64,000 bases of DNA from Peromyscus leucopus (taxonomy: Eukaryota; Chordata; Mammalia; Rodentia; Cricetidae). Position numbers and translations under genes: made by a program. Of this stretch, positions 34,288 to 45,796 are shown in pieces. The DNA lies in assembly GCF_004664715.2 (NCBI RefSeq), contig NC_051070.1:41318456-41382455 (forward strand), given 5' to 3'. The number at the start of each line of letters is the position of its first letter. The stretch's first letter is position 1. Below the pieces are notes generated by a model. It saw only the letters and a list, made by a program, of their open reading frames with translations. It was not told the DNA's origin and did no database searches.

Positions 34288-34788
34288 TGTGGTAATCTAA
34301 TTGTACTGAAATATTATTTTGATTGTATGTTAATAAATAAAGTTGTCTGGGGGTCAGAGCTATTAGAGCCATAGCAAGAGTGTGGCGGTGGTGGCACACG
34401 CCTTTAATCCCATAAGATCTCTGTGTGTTCAGGGTCAGAGCTATTAGAGCCATAGCAAGAGTGTGGCGGTGGTGGCACACGCCTTTAATCCCATAAGATC
34501 TCTGTGTGTTCAGGGATACAGCCAGCATTGGAGACATATGCCTTTAAGACCTAGGGGGCTGTACATTCAGACAGTGACGAGGCAGTCATGTGTTTGGGTT
34601 TACAACCAATGAGAAGGCAGAACAACATGCTATAAAAAAACAAGCCGACAGGAAGTAGGTCTCTTTTTCGCGAAGCTGGGACAGCAGGAGGAAGGGTGAG
34701 ATTTTAGCTCTGAGCTCTGACCTCTGGGCTTTCTCTTTTACATTGTTTCTGTGTTTCTTATTTAATAAGACGGTTGGTTACATCAACA
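34288..34788 (+). mobile_element. Solo LTR (subtype C) with exact 6-bp target duplication
   Basis: It starts TGTGGTAATCTAATTGT and ends GTTACATCAACA (TG...CA), flanked by AACAGG on both sides (34282-34287 and 34789-34794). CTATAAAAAAAC near 34631 is a TATA box, and TTTAATAAGACGG is the polyadenylation-like end. It carries the same B1-like phrase as subtypes A and B ('ggtggcacacgcctttaatc'). An exact 81-bp tandem duplication lies in the U3 part. No viral genes are present. Confidence 0.8.
34351..34512. repeat. Exact 81-bp tandem duplication within the LTR
   Basis: Units 34351-34431 and 34432-34512 are identical at every base. Because 81 is a multiple of three, the reverse frame at 34280-34537 repeats a 27-residue peptide, which should not be taken for a repeat protein. 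Confidence 0.95.
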
Positions 34789-34959
34789 AACAGGTTAATC
34801 AAAATCGAGTGATTGAACTTTGCATGTGCCCAGGAAAAAGAGGCAGATATAATGATATAAATTCCAAGTCAGGTATGTTGCCTTATGGGGATAGCAAAAT
34901 CAACGTGAGAAAATTATTTTTACAGATTTTGCTGAAGTTATTTTCTATTTTTGTTCATA

Positions 34960-35195
34960 CATGGACAAACACACACTGTTGTGAGTCCCACAAAAACACC
35001 AAGATGCTGTCATAACATATATGCAAAGGTCCTGGTGAAGATCCATTCAGACATTGTGCTTGCCACTTCAGTCTCTGTGAGTCCAAGTGAGCCCTGCTTA
35101 GTTGATTCACTAGGCCATGTTCTCCATATATCCTCCATCCTCTCTGATGCACACAATCTTTCCTCCCCCTCTCCTGTATTGTTTTTATTAGACTA
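34960..35195 (-). mobile_element. L1 3'UTR fragment, antisense
   Basis: The sequence 'gcaaaggtcctggtgaagat...gattcactaggccatgttc' is the same part of the L1 3'UTR seen at 20785-20890 and 35758-35850. It is short and non-coding. Confidence 0.65.
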
Positions 35196-35696
35196 ACCAT
35201 GAACTATTATCAAAACTATAAGAAAAGACAATGTTTGAAAGGATTGATCTAAGTAACAGAGGAAATGAGAAATTTCTACCAATGTCATGTCCACCTTTCA
35301 GAATAAACTTTGATTAAGCAGTTTTAATATACAGATGCCTTCATTCCTGTCCAAACTTGAGACTTTCTATCTCAGTTTTGTACCTTTTTAAAATTAAAAG
35401 TAGACCTTTTTCATACAACATATTTTGATTACAGTTTTCCTCCCTTTACTCCTCCTAGTTTTTCTGTACCTCTTTGGCCCTCTGGATCCACTCCCTTCCT
35501 GTCTCTCACTAGTAAACAATGGGATTCTAAGAGAAAACCACCAAATAAGACAAAATAAAATATAATAACACAAAAACACCCACATCAAAACTGGATGAGA
35601 CAACCCAAAACAATGAAAAGATACCAAGAGCAGGCAAAAGAATCAGAGGCCTACTCATTCACACATTCAACAGTACCAAGAATATATTAAGCTGAA

Positions 35697-35697
<1 letters not shown>

Positions 35698-35738
<41 letters not shown>

Positions 35739-35758
35739 GTGTGTGTGTGTATGTATGT
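35698..35758. repeat. (CA)n joined to (TG)n: palindromic dinucleotide tract
   Basis: About 18 CA units meet about 7 TG units at a central CATATG, then ATGTATGTG. The two arms are self-complementary over at least 13 bases each side of the centre, so the tract could extrude a cruciform as well as adopt Z-DNA. Confidence 0.95.
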
Positions 35759-35909
35759 GCAGAGGACCTGGTGAAGACCCATGTCAACACTTCACTGCTT
35801 CAGTCTCTGAGTTGATAAGAACAGTTCTCAGTTGATTCAGATGGCCTTTCTCTCCTAATGTTCTCTACCCCCTCTGAATCTTACATCCTTTGTGGCTCTT
35901 TTTCTACAG

Positions 35910-36296
35910 TGTAGCACCCATGATACCACCATGCTACCACCAGTTCACCATGTCTGAGCGAGGGGCTGAGGATTAAAAACAGAGACAAGACAGCACAGTG
36001 GGTCATGAATGCTGAATGCTGTTTATTAAAGGAGGGAAGAGGCCTTAAATATAGGCTTACAGCACAGTGGGAGAACCCCAGAGGGCAGAAGTTCCCTAGG
36101 GATGTTTTAGATTCTTGCATGTTAGCTGTTTACAACAAATGCAGGAGACACAAACAAGGAACCTCCAGTAAGTCATTTTAGGAGGAAGGAAACCAAAGGA
36201 GCAGGCAGGGAATCAACAGAGGGAGGACACCTGATCAAGGTCAGCAAGCAAGGCAACAGCTACCAAAGGAACTGGAGGGGGTGGCAGGGCCCACCA
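35910..36296 (-). mobile_element. Solo LTR inside L1, 6-bp target duplication with one mismatch
   Basis: On the plus strand it runs from TGTAGCACCC to GGGCCCACCA. The flanks CTACAG (35904-35909) and CTGCAG (36297-36302) differ at one base. On the minus strand a TTTAAATATAAGG TATA-type motif (36041-36053) precedes TTTAATAAACAGC (poly(A) signal, 36022-36027). A 6-bp duplication suggests class II (ERVK-like). No viral genes remain. Confidence 0.7.
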
Positions 36297-37557
36297 CTGC
36301 AGGATTCCATGAACTTTGCAGAGAGGGATTTAATGGAGGCATCCTATTTAGTGTTATTATTACAAGGAGTCTCTTTTTCTCTCTATGTGTGTAATGTCTG
36401 TCTAGGTGTCTCTCTGCACCTCTTTCCATGAGTTGTGTTTGATGAGGACTAAATAAACCACTGATAGGTAAGCATTGTAGAATATGACATGAAGACATTT
36501 TATTGATCTCTCTCTCTTCCTTCCTTGCTCCCTTTCTCTTTTGACCACTAGTGTCCAGTTTTACCCTAGGTCTCTGGGCTATCTAATCTCTGGTTCTTGG
36601 TCACCCAAGTAGATTTGGATATGAGTTCCATCTCACATAGTGGGCCTTAAGTCAATTAGGACAGGGGTTGGTGACTCCCACAAGTTCTGTGCCACCACTG
36701 ACCTAGCATATCTTGCAGGCATAAGAGATTGTAAGTGGAAGGTTTTGTGGCTGGGTTCCTGTTTATGCTTCCCTTTTGGTAGCCTCCCGAGTATATTACT
36801 ACATCAAAGACATTAGAATCTGGTAGTTGGTTACGTAGTCACTTGCTTGACTTCTTCATGTTCAAGGCATTTTGTGGGTGGTGTCCTCAGTAATAAGGTC
36901 CCAATGTTAGTTTGGGAGAGAAACCCATGTTCTTGGCAACATCCTAGGTTGTTTGTGGATTTCCATGGGACACCCCTTGGCCAAAGACTCAATTGAATAC
37001 AGCTCAGTCCTGATACTGGAAGCCTCTTTGGCGACAAAAGATGCCCTGTTGGGACTCTACTCCCCTATTATTAAGAACCCTTATTAGGATGACCTTCCTA
37101 TATTTTAGGAAGTTTCTTTTAAAATAGGTTTCCATAATATCTCAAATACACCTAAATTCCTACTGTTTTTCCTTGCATTCCTTCCCCTCAACCCTACCTT
37201 CCTTACCCCTCTACCACTGATCTTCCTAGTCTTGTCCTCCCTGCCTCTAGTCTATCTATAAAAATCTATTTTGATTCCCCTTCCCAGGGAGATCCATGTG
37301 TCCCTGCTAGTGCTTTTATCTGTATCTAAACTCTATGGGTCTATGGATTAGCATTGCTTATCATGTATTTAATGGCTAATATCCACATATAAGTGAACAT
37401 ATACCATATTTATTTTTCTGGGTCTGGGTTACCTTACTCAGAAAGATTTATTTTTCTCCTTTCATCCATTTGCCTGCAAATCACGACACCATTTTTTAAA
37501 CAGTTGAGTAATACTCCATTTTGTCAGTGTACCAAGTTTTCTTTATTTATTCCTCTG

Positions 37558-38106
37558 CTAAGACCCCTGAAGATACAACCAGAAACACAAACTCACCAAA
37601 ATGCAAAAGCAAGGTTTATTTCAATTCAAGCTATGGCAGGGACCTCGGATGAGCACCACGACACAGCAGAGGCTAGACGAGGTGCCTGCCCCTCTACAAG
37701 CTCAGTTTTTAAAGGCAAAAACCATAAGGTTACATTATTTAGGGGTGCTAGTATGCGTACAATTCTGATTGGCTCAGGTTTTAGGGGCTTTCCAGAATTT
37801 CTGTGTTATCACTTTGTAGTTTTAACCAATTGTTTGTCAAACTTCATAGATTACCTCTGGCATTGAGGCATTCTATGGTTAATCAGTTGTTACCAGATAG
37901 TCCTTTCAAAATCCTGACATTATACTTTGACCATCTCCGGCATTGGGGCATTCTATGATTAATCAGTTGCTACCAGATTGCTCTTTAAACATACTGACTG
38001 TGTCCTGGGATCTATGTCAGCAGTTCTGAGAATTTTGAAACTCAGGCCTGTTTCAAGCTGAAACAGGGTGAGGAGCTTGCTCAAAGTGGGGGTGCTTTGG
38101 TTCTTC
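37558..38106 (-). mobile_element. Class I (gammaretrovirus-like) solo LTR inside L1, with U3 direct repeats
   Basis: On the minus strand the promoter layout is AGCCAATCAGAA (CCAAT box, 37768-37772), CTTTAAAAAC (TATA-type, 37705-37714), then GAAATAAACC (poly(A) signal, 37615-37620). The left end has AGACCCC and the right end TTCTTCA, close to the inverted ends of gammaretroviral LTRs. The U3 contains two diverged copies of an 80-bp unit (see the repeat entry). Target duplication is unclear. L1 ORF2 sequence is continuous on either side. Confidence 0.7.
37839..37998. repeat. 80-bp direct repeat in the LTR U3 region
   Basis: Two copies with a period of exactly 80 bases, for example GCATTCTATGGTTAATCAGT at 37868 and GCATTCTATGATTAATCAGT at 37948. 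Each ends in CTGAC. They are diverged, unlike the 81-bp repeat at 34351, so the duplication is older. Tandem U3 repeats in this position act as enhancers in gammaretroviral LTRs. Whether these ever did is inference. Confidence 0.85.
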
Positions 38107-38270
38107 AAGGGACATCTAGGTTTCCAGTTTCTCTTTCCATTTCTAGCTATTATGAATAGAATAGCAACTGACATAATTGAGCATGTGTCAAACATATGCC
38201 TTGCCAAATCCAAGGGGTGGTTACTCTGTGGAATTTCCCCTTGTCCACTTTAGCATGTCAAATTTTTTTT

Positions 38271-40670
38271 CATTGTTCTGATTTTAGCAACCATATAGTT
38301 GAGAATTCATGACTGTATATTCTTTGTAATACATAAAAATCACTATCATAGCAGACACTGTAGGCTACTGGTTCTTAAATTCTTTCCATCTACTCTTCTG
38401 TGATTTTTCCTCTGCCTTAGGTCAGGAATTGTGTTTCATATCTATCACTTTTGCTAATATTTTGATACTTCAAAACAATTACATTAATAAACAAGTACAC
38501 ATAAAAATTTTTGCAAGAACTTGGAATGTGTTAAAATTAGTAAAAGTAGTGATACCTGAGATGAAGAAGGTTTGAATAAGAAGTTTGAACAAGTCAAAAC
38601 ATATTTAGTTTTCATATCTTTTATATGTAATGAGATATGTGAGAAATTGTCATAAATAAATAATTATAGAATAGAAAGAAAATTAGAGAATGGGTCTTAT
38701 TGAATATGAGAAGGAAATGTGGGCTTAAAAGCATAACAATATAATTAACTGAAAATTTCTATAACAGCAATACTAACAACAAAGGCCATCATTAAACAGA
38801 GGCAAATAAAAATTTTGTCTCTGATGAAAGACCAGATACACACTTTTAACAATATCATTAACTGAGATACCACCCTGAACTTAAAATATAGAAAAATGGA
38901 ATGAAAGGAATTCATACAGTAACAGTATAATTGGTAGAAAATGTTAATACACAAAACAAGAAAGAAAAAAAAAAGAGGACAGAGACAACAAATGTATTCA
39001 ATATGGGAGAGAGTGTGTATTGAAAAGTAGAAAATGAAGTTACCAACACCAGGCTATGAGGGTGCTCTGGAAGAATTATAAAATAGGAACACTAAGTTTA
39101 AGTACTTGTACATCAAATTATCACCTTGATGACTCAAGTCCACAGAATCTGAAAGATACTTTCTAGATATCAGAGTTACTGGGTCATTATAGTGCTTGAC
39201 TTCCAAATATAAGCCCACTGAGAAGAAAAGGACATTATTCATGTTTTGGATTTCTTAGCAATAAAGAGGGAGGGGGAAGGCCATAGAAAAAAGGGAGGGT
39301 TGGATTTACAAACACAATAAAAGAATTCCTGTAATCCTCAAAGCTGAAAGACATGTGGAGATACATTTTTTCTTGTTCAAGTTCATTTGTTGGAGGGATT
39401 TGTTGTTGCACTTCTATGAAAATTCAGTATTGTCTCTACTTGAAAACAAGAAAAATAATTCCAGTCTTCTTTTTCATCTTCCCTTTGTATTTTATATTTA
39501 AGATGAGGACAGGGACTAAACAAAGCTGTACACACTGATCTATGGGTAGAAGGTATTTCACCTTATCATCTACAAACTTACATGAGACTTTAGCCAGGTG
39601 GATAGTTTATTCTACTTATGTGGGGAACCATAAACTCACCCTCACTCTCCATTGTACTTTCTGCATCTCAAGTATTTAAACTCTCTTGTATTTACTTCAG
39701 TCTCTACTCATGATTTTTTTGTTACACTTTGTTGAACAAATAAAATAATCTAAAAGGAGCTCTTATCTTCTTCCTCCATTGATCCATCAGTTAACTAACC
39801 TAAACCTCAATTGTTTGCTCTCAAGTAAATGGAGAATTCCTCCCTTCCTCCATTCACATTGATGGAATATTTATTGTCTCTGTTTGGATTCTACTCTTTG
39901 GTTATCATGGCACTGTAGTTCATCATCAGCTTTCATCCCCACTGTATCACTTAATATGGCAAACTCGTATTATATAACTCATGTTATAATCTTTACATAC
40001 TGAAATATGTGCCCCCACCAAGTACACAACAATTGCATTGTTTTCCTTAACTCACCAGTCATTTTCAGACTTGATTCAATTTCTACCCTTGTGCAGTTGT
40101 AGATGCTTGGACTTAATTTCTCAGCAGCTTTTTTACCAAAAGTGAGTTCTTTATCTCAAAGAAAAAGGGAAAAAGAAATTTTTAAAAGTGAACAACATAT
40201 ATAATTTTTTGTTCAATTAAAAGTTGTTCAATCTCAGCTTTACTAAAATTCTCCATCAATACTTGGAAGTTACTTTATAGTAACTACAATTTGTTTCTAT
40301 AAATCTTGCATTTTTTGCATAACTAGTCATATATAAATATATTCACACACAAATACAAACATTCTGTTTTCTCACATTACATTGGAAGTTATAATATGAA
40401 GGTGATTTTTTTTTTGAAATTCTGTATAGTGCTGCTTGTTTGTTTATTTTTAGGGCTGACCATTTGTTATTGGGTAACCATTTGATGTGCTTTTCCCTGG
40501 GGTGACTGTTTCTCCCACTCTCAGCACTCCTTAGTATCCTTAGAGGCCTCATGGACCTTCCCAGTCCACATTAGAATGGTGATTGGTGACATTCTTGTTA
40601 ACATTTAGGAAGTCAGATTGAGAATTTATGGATATAGCTTCTGACATTGCTGGGACACAATCTCACTGCA
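38271..40670. other. Unique AT-rich DNA, no gene seen
   Basis: No recognisable coding region, RNA gene or repeat family apart from short A runs. Frames of 60-69 codons are featureless. Confidence 0.5.
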
Positions 40671-40674
40671 AACT

Positions 40675-40980
40675 CCCTGGTGCTCTGTTTATTACAATCT
40701 TCTCTACTCCTCTTCTGTTATGATCCCTGGATTGAAGAGACTGTGGAACATTTAGGATGCTGAACCTTGTTGTAAAAGTATTCCACTGGAGGCAGGCTTT
40801 GAGGGTATGAGCTTCATGCCACTGAATGCTATCCCTCTGTGATCTCTGTGTGTGGCTCAAAGTGTGATGGGCAGCTTCTTGCTCCTGATATCATGCCTTG
40901 ACTTCTGGCCCATTAAATACTCTATCCATCTAAAATCTAAAAGTAAACCTGTTTTCCTCTAACTCAAAATAAGGTTTCTG
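40675..40980 (+). mobile_element. Possible URR1-like repeat, old
   Basis: The sequence 'ctgatatcatgccttgactt' then 'tactctatccatctaaaatc' resembles the 3' part of the rodent URR1 hAT-type family, but is very diverged. It abuts a B3 SINE. Confidence 0.35.
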
Positions 40981-40984
40981 TCTG

Positions 40985-41300
40985 GCATAGCTCAGCGAGT
41001 AAAGCACTTGCTTTGCAAGCATGGTGACCTGAATATGAATTCCAAAAATGCATGTGAAAGCCAGTAGAACAGAAATGTCTGGAATCTCAGCACTCCTAAA
41101 GGGAGATGGGATGAAAAAACAGGAGTATCTGGGAACCTGAAGGGCAGGTTATCTTGATGCATACAATGGAAAAATAAAAGATCTCCTTTCTCAAAAAGAT
41201 GGAATGTTAGGAGCCAAACTGAGGTGGTCCTCTGACCTTCACACATGCTGTGATGCTAAGTGCATATCCCATTTACATACATGAATGCACACATACACAT
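40985..41300 (+). mobile_element. B3 SINE, sense
   Basis: A tRNA-derived head ('ggcatagctcagcgagtaaa', an A-box-like region, and 'ggtgacctgaatatgaattc', a B-box-like region) is followed by the body ('ctggaatctcagcactccta'). The end 'ccttcacacatgctgtgatg' merges into CA-rich sequence. It is fairly complete, and target duplications are obscured by the CA/GA tail. Confidence 0.8.
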
Positions 41301-41420
41301 GTGCCTGCACACACAGTGCACAGAGAGAGAGATAGAGACAGACAGAGAGACAGCGATAGAGACAGAGAAGAACACAAAACATTATATACAAACACAAAGT
41401 GACATCAAATGTATACATTT

Positions 41421-41665
41421 TGGGGAATAGAGAGGTCACTGTTTAGTGGTTAAGCCTGGTTGTTGTTCTTGTGGAGGACCTGGATTCAGTTCTCCATACC
41501 CACTTGGAAGCTATCAAATAGGCATAAGCCAAGTTTCAGAACATTTAGCAAAACTGTTCTTGTTTTTGTATTTGTCTTTGCAGACATCAGGTACCAAGCA
41601 CATATGCAATGTACTTGCATACATACATGTAATATATCCATAAAATAAACATAAACAAAGCATTT
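41421..41665 (+). mobile_element. B2-type SINE, sense
   Basis: The order 'gggaatagagaggtcactgt...ttagtggttaagcc...gaggacctggattcagttct' matches the tRNA-derived head of B2-type SINEs, with both Pol III boxes still visible. The tail 'aaaataaacataaacaaagc' has the AATAAA-type end of B2. Confidence 0.8.
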
Positions 41666-44600
41666 TAAAATGCTAAAAAATAGAAAAAGTGTATCTTTTT
41701 AATTGAATCAACCAAAATATTTTTGCATATATGACTACAAACTCTCTGATACTATGATCAAGACTACTACTCAAACAAGGTATAGTTCTATATAGGTAAT
41801 TACTTTGTAGATTTGAAGATCTTGAATCTGTAAAGTTCTCTTGTTTTAATGGATAGAGAAACAAAGTCAGCATTCAGTTGGTCTTGCTAAGTTCTAATTT
41901 GTACAATTTCAGGCAGCAAATAGCTTTAGAACTATGAGAAATAAATCAAATTAGTTTTATTTAGTTTGAATCAGTCTTCTCTAGGGAAGAGAACCTTGGT
42001 AAGTTGTTAATCCCAAGAGATCAGACCAAAATAAATACAGGTATGAGCAGCACTAAATGGATTCAACAATCTACCATACATACATGTGTTTAATGTATAA
42101 ATATATCTAAATATGAACATATATACATATCTAAAGATAATTAGAGAAGTGGCCATGAACTTGAGAGAGTTGAGAAGCACAAAAGTTGGAAGGGAAGGGG
42201 CTAGAAATGATGTAAATACAGTATAACATATATTTACCTATCCATTTGCATAGAAGAATGCTTTAACAACTTTAAACTTAACTTGCTAGCAAATGAGAAT
42301 TTTTTGGGGGAAATCCATAACCTTAACACAAAGGAAAATAAACATTCTGAAAAAAAAACTAGGAAGCAATGACAATGAAGCTTCAAATATGATATATACA
42401 TTGTAATTAATATTAACCAGGCAACCCCATTAATTATTGATGTGCTTACTATAGCCATTGTCAGCCTCCATTTAGTGTTTCCTCCACTGGACACATTCTC
42501 TGCAGCTTACTTCCTTGTTTATATACAGAAAGATAAAATGTTGAGTGCTTTTCTTCCTACACAGTAGAGATGAAAACAAGAAAAGAAATCTGAGAGACTA
42601 CTTGCAAATCAGGGAGAGTTTAATCACTGTAATTCTCTGCTAATTAGCTTATGTAACATTCTCTGTGATCTTAGCCTCCCTAATAAAGCACAATAATTTG
42701 TGTTTATACAATAATGAGTAAGTCTGTGACTTTTATGTACACGTACCCTATGTTATTTCATAAAAGACTCTAGGTTATTAAACATGTACATTGTAAACTA
42801 ACATAAAATATGGAGAAACCAACTAACTTCATCTCTCATTTAAACATAAAAACATCGTGCTTAGGACTGTTAATTCATTCTGCCATAGTAATACTCACCT
42901 GTCTCTCCATGTTAACATAGACTCATTAATTATCACTATACTCTTTTGTGGTTTAGATGACAAATACTTATCTTCTACTATATTTGTAAAACTGTCAACT
43001 AACTGGCTTAAATACTGAGTATTGAGGCAATTCTTTGGTGCCTTAGGGTAAACGGATTATAGTCTCAGAGTGGCTATTGCATTGTAAATCACAAATCCTC
43101 AGTTTTGGCTGCTGCTGAACTGGCCATTTGTGATATTCACTCTAGTGTTCCATATGAATAATGCATGGTAGCGTTAGAGAATGAAGAGGCCATTAATAAT
43201 GGCAGAGGCTGCCTGAGTTCTATCAGGCAGCACAATCTTAACATTGTCAGAGCAGTTCTCAATTATTACTAAAAGATATGCCTAACTTATCTATTTAGAA
43301 TTTATCAAAAATTAATTTCATGAGTAAGATATTATATAGAAAATTATAAAGTCTATTACAGATTATGCTATTATATAAGCAAACGTATGATCACATTATT
43401 GCTGATGTTCATTTCAATCTGTAATAATTTGTTCTGAGTTGTCCATCATGGTGAGAGAATGTCTGTGGTTATATGTTCATGTTTCTACTATATTTTTGTT
43501 ATATGTTGTACTCTATACTCTGTAATTACTCATTTGTTTAACTTACGTGCATATAGCCATATTACAATTCTAATACTGTCATGAGTAGTAGTGGGATCAA
43601 CTTCTTTTTGTGTTTACTAGTGCACTTTTAATCATTATAAATTTTCTGGTAGGTGGAAGAAGTCATGAACTAAGATTCATTTCCCACCTGTGGTTTAGTT
43701 TAATAACTATGATAGTGTTGCTTTTGTCACAGATACAACTGCCAAATATTTAAACTTGATTATAAATTTATTTCATTATATGTTCACTATAGTTCAAAGC
43801 CCATGTGGGCATATATACAATTTTAAAAGCTTTGATCAAATATTAAATGATGAAATTATTATAGTGTAAATGTTTTAATTTGATACACTAAATTACAAGA
43901 TTGCAGCAAATATTCACAAAGATCAGTTTCACATCTTTAATTCTTTGTTTCTAATGTCTTGACTATATATTTTTAGTCTGAAGATTTTTAAATTCTTCCT
44001 TGTATATATCTTGTGGCTCAGGCTTTGTTATTTTCTTCTTCTTTTCCTTGATCCCTTCAAAAATTCTTTTATTCACACACCCAAAACTGATGGACACAAG
44101 TCTTTGGATTCACTGACAATACCAAGTCTCTTGGGCTTTGAGAATAATAATCTTGTACAATGGGAGTCATTTTATACTGAATGAAAAACATTCATTTTTA
44201 CTGATTCTATTTTCACCAATTAGTGGTAAGATACTAATAACAAACTGTTCCAAAGTAACTGAAACTCAGTCTATAAAAATTGGTATTCATAACCTAATTT
44301 CTCAGGGCTTGGCGGTTGGATTGTTGAGATCATTAAGTTATGTAACCTGGGTTGTCACTAAACTTTCACTCATTCTCAATCTCCAGAGTATGTGCCTATT
44401 GGTAAATGCTCCACATATGGTTACCTCTGCAACAAATAATTTTATATTAAGTTTTTAATTAATAAGAAATGGGTCTTACTTATTTCAAATCCTATTTTCT
44501 TCTTTGTTAATTACTCTTTATTCTAATATCATTGTATATCCATATGGAAATGTTAGGAAACTTGAGTCATCTCTGATGATATTGTTCACTACACTTAATG

Positions 44601-45790
44601 GTCACCATCCCTTTAATATTAAGACTTATTTTTCATTCTCTTAATGGTTCTACATTGGCCTTATTTCACCATCATTTGAACACATAATTCCAATGATAAA
44701 TTTGGTGTTTGGTATATTTTGACTAATACAAAATGCACTTATTTATCATAGAACCTGCTCCTAATAAGCTCCAGTTCACATGATCATCATTTGGATATAT
44801 CCTGACAATATATATCTGTGTACTGACGTGGAGCTCAGACACATGGTAAGGCAGAGAGCATTAGAGATAGTGTAAGAGAGCCCAAGGAACCAAAGCAGAG
44901 ACTCTGGCTAGCATCTAAAAGAAAGAGATAAAAAGAAGAGATTAACCTTTCTCAATCAGTGCACAGCTGAACCTCATGGCAGCAAGTAGGGCCTTAGTTA
45001 GGGTGCAGGAAAGAAAAGTAACTTATCTCATTGTAAGGATAATCATTCCTCTTATGTTAGTGTGATTCAACGTGGATCTGTCTTCTTGCAAGGAGGAGAA
45101 GCATCTGGCTTTCCTTAGGGGTGGTCATAAGTTGCATAGCTGAGTTTTGCATAAAACATGATTATATTGCAATTAGATCAAGACATCATATCTCTACCCA
45201 GACTGGAGATACCATTGTTTTGAACAAAAGGAACTAGCTTTCTATTAACATGCCTTTACTTTTGCTGTATCATTCCTCTTCTTGTGAGGTAAGCCTAAGA
45301 TGACTTAGAAGATGGGGCACAAATTGGGAATATATATAATTTTACCACAAAAATTTGGATATGAGATAAATTAGCTGCTCAAGAGAAGGGACAATTAATG
45401 TCTATGATGGAGTTTAAATTTCTATGAAGACTCTAGGCGTGGATGTTCATTTAGGTTTGGATAAGAAACCAGGGCTCTCTTATAGCATTTCTGAACTACC
45501 ACTTTTGGAGTCAGTGCTCTGAGCGGTTTTTCAGATTTCTGTCTCCTGTCCTCATCATTCCTTCCTCTGAAGAGGTAACCCTAACTGTCATTAGGGAATT
45601 GGGCCAAAATCCAATCAAGCTTTTTTGAACTGAATGGGATAGCAGGTTGGCAGTTGGGCTACACCTCCAATGGCTCTATCTAACATAAAGTAAAGGGCAT
45701 TGATTATTTTATTTATATAGCTGTCACATAAGGCAGGAAAGGAACCTATCTTGGAAGGAGACATTAGGAAAAATTAAGACACAAGTCAGT
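41666..45790. other. Unique AT-rich DNA, no gene seen
   Basis: About 4 kb with no recognisable repeat, RNA gene or exon. A 106-codon plus-strand frame at 44138-44458 has no recognisable domain or homologue. 44815-45770 is less AT-rich and could be an old retroviral or other repeat, but I cannot place it. Confidence 0.45.
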
Positions 45791-45796
45791 ACCCAT

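Larger units (their letters stand above)
35385..38270 (-). mobile_element. L1 3' half, antisense, carrying two solo LTRs
   Basis: Reading from the left: L1 3'UTR in reverse ('cagttttcctccctttactc'), a CA/TG tract, and more UTR (to 35909). Then comes an LTR (35910-36296), UTR continuing through 36303-37080, the ORF2 C-terminal region in reverse (about 37340-37557), and a second LTR (37558-38106). Finally the ORF2 part resumes ('gggacatctaggtttccagt', 'ctattatgaatagaatagca'). The continuity of L1 across both insertions shows that the LTRs came later. The element is 5'-truncated. The frames of 60-157 codons in this span are antisense or cross junctions. Confidence 0.8.

Noticed and set aside
34351..34512. 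Direct repeats considered as a CRISPR-like array
   Set aside because: Only two adjacent identical units without spacers, in a eukaryotic LTR.
34280..34537. Minus-strand frame with a 27-residue tandem repeat
   Set aside because: Caused by the exact 81-bp DNA duplication inside an LTR, not a repeat protein.
37393..37866. 157-codon plus-strand frame, the longest in the window
   Set aside because: It crosses from antisense L1 ORF2 into an antisense solo LTR, so it cannot be an ancestral gene.
42596..42680. Possible homeobox-type enhancer (TAATTA-like words)
   Set aside because: Such words are expected by chance in DNA this AT-rich, and conservation cannot be judged from one sequence.
44138..44458. 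106-codon plus-strand frame
   Set aside because: AT-rich, no domain recognised, no supporting splice or promoter context.
44815..45770. Possible old retroviral or pseudogene segment
   Set aside because: Composition differs from its surroundings, but no frame, LTR motif or consensus phrase could be matched confidently.
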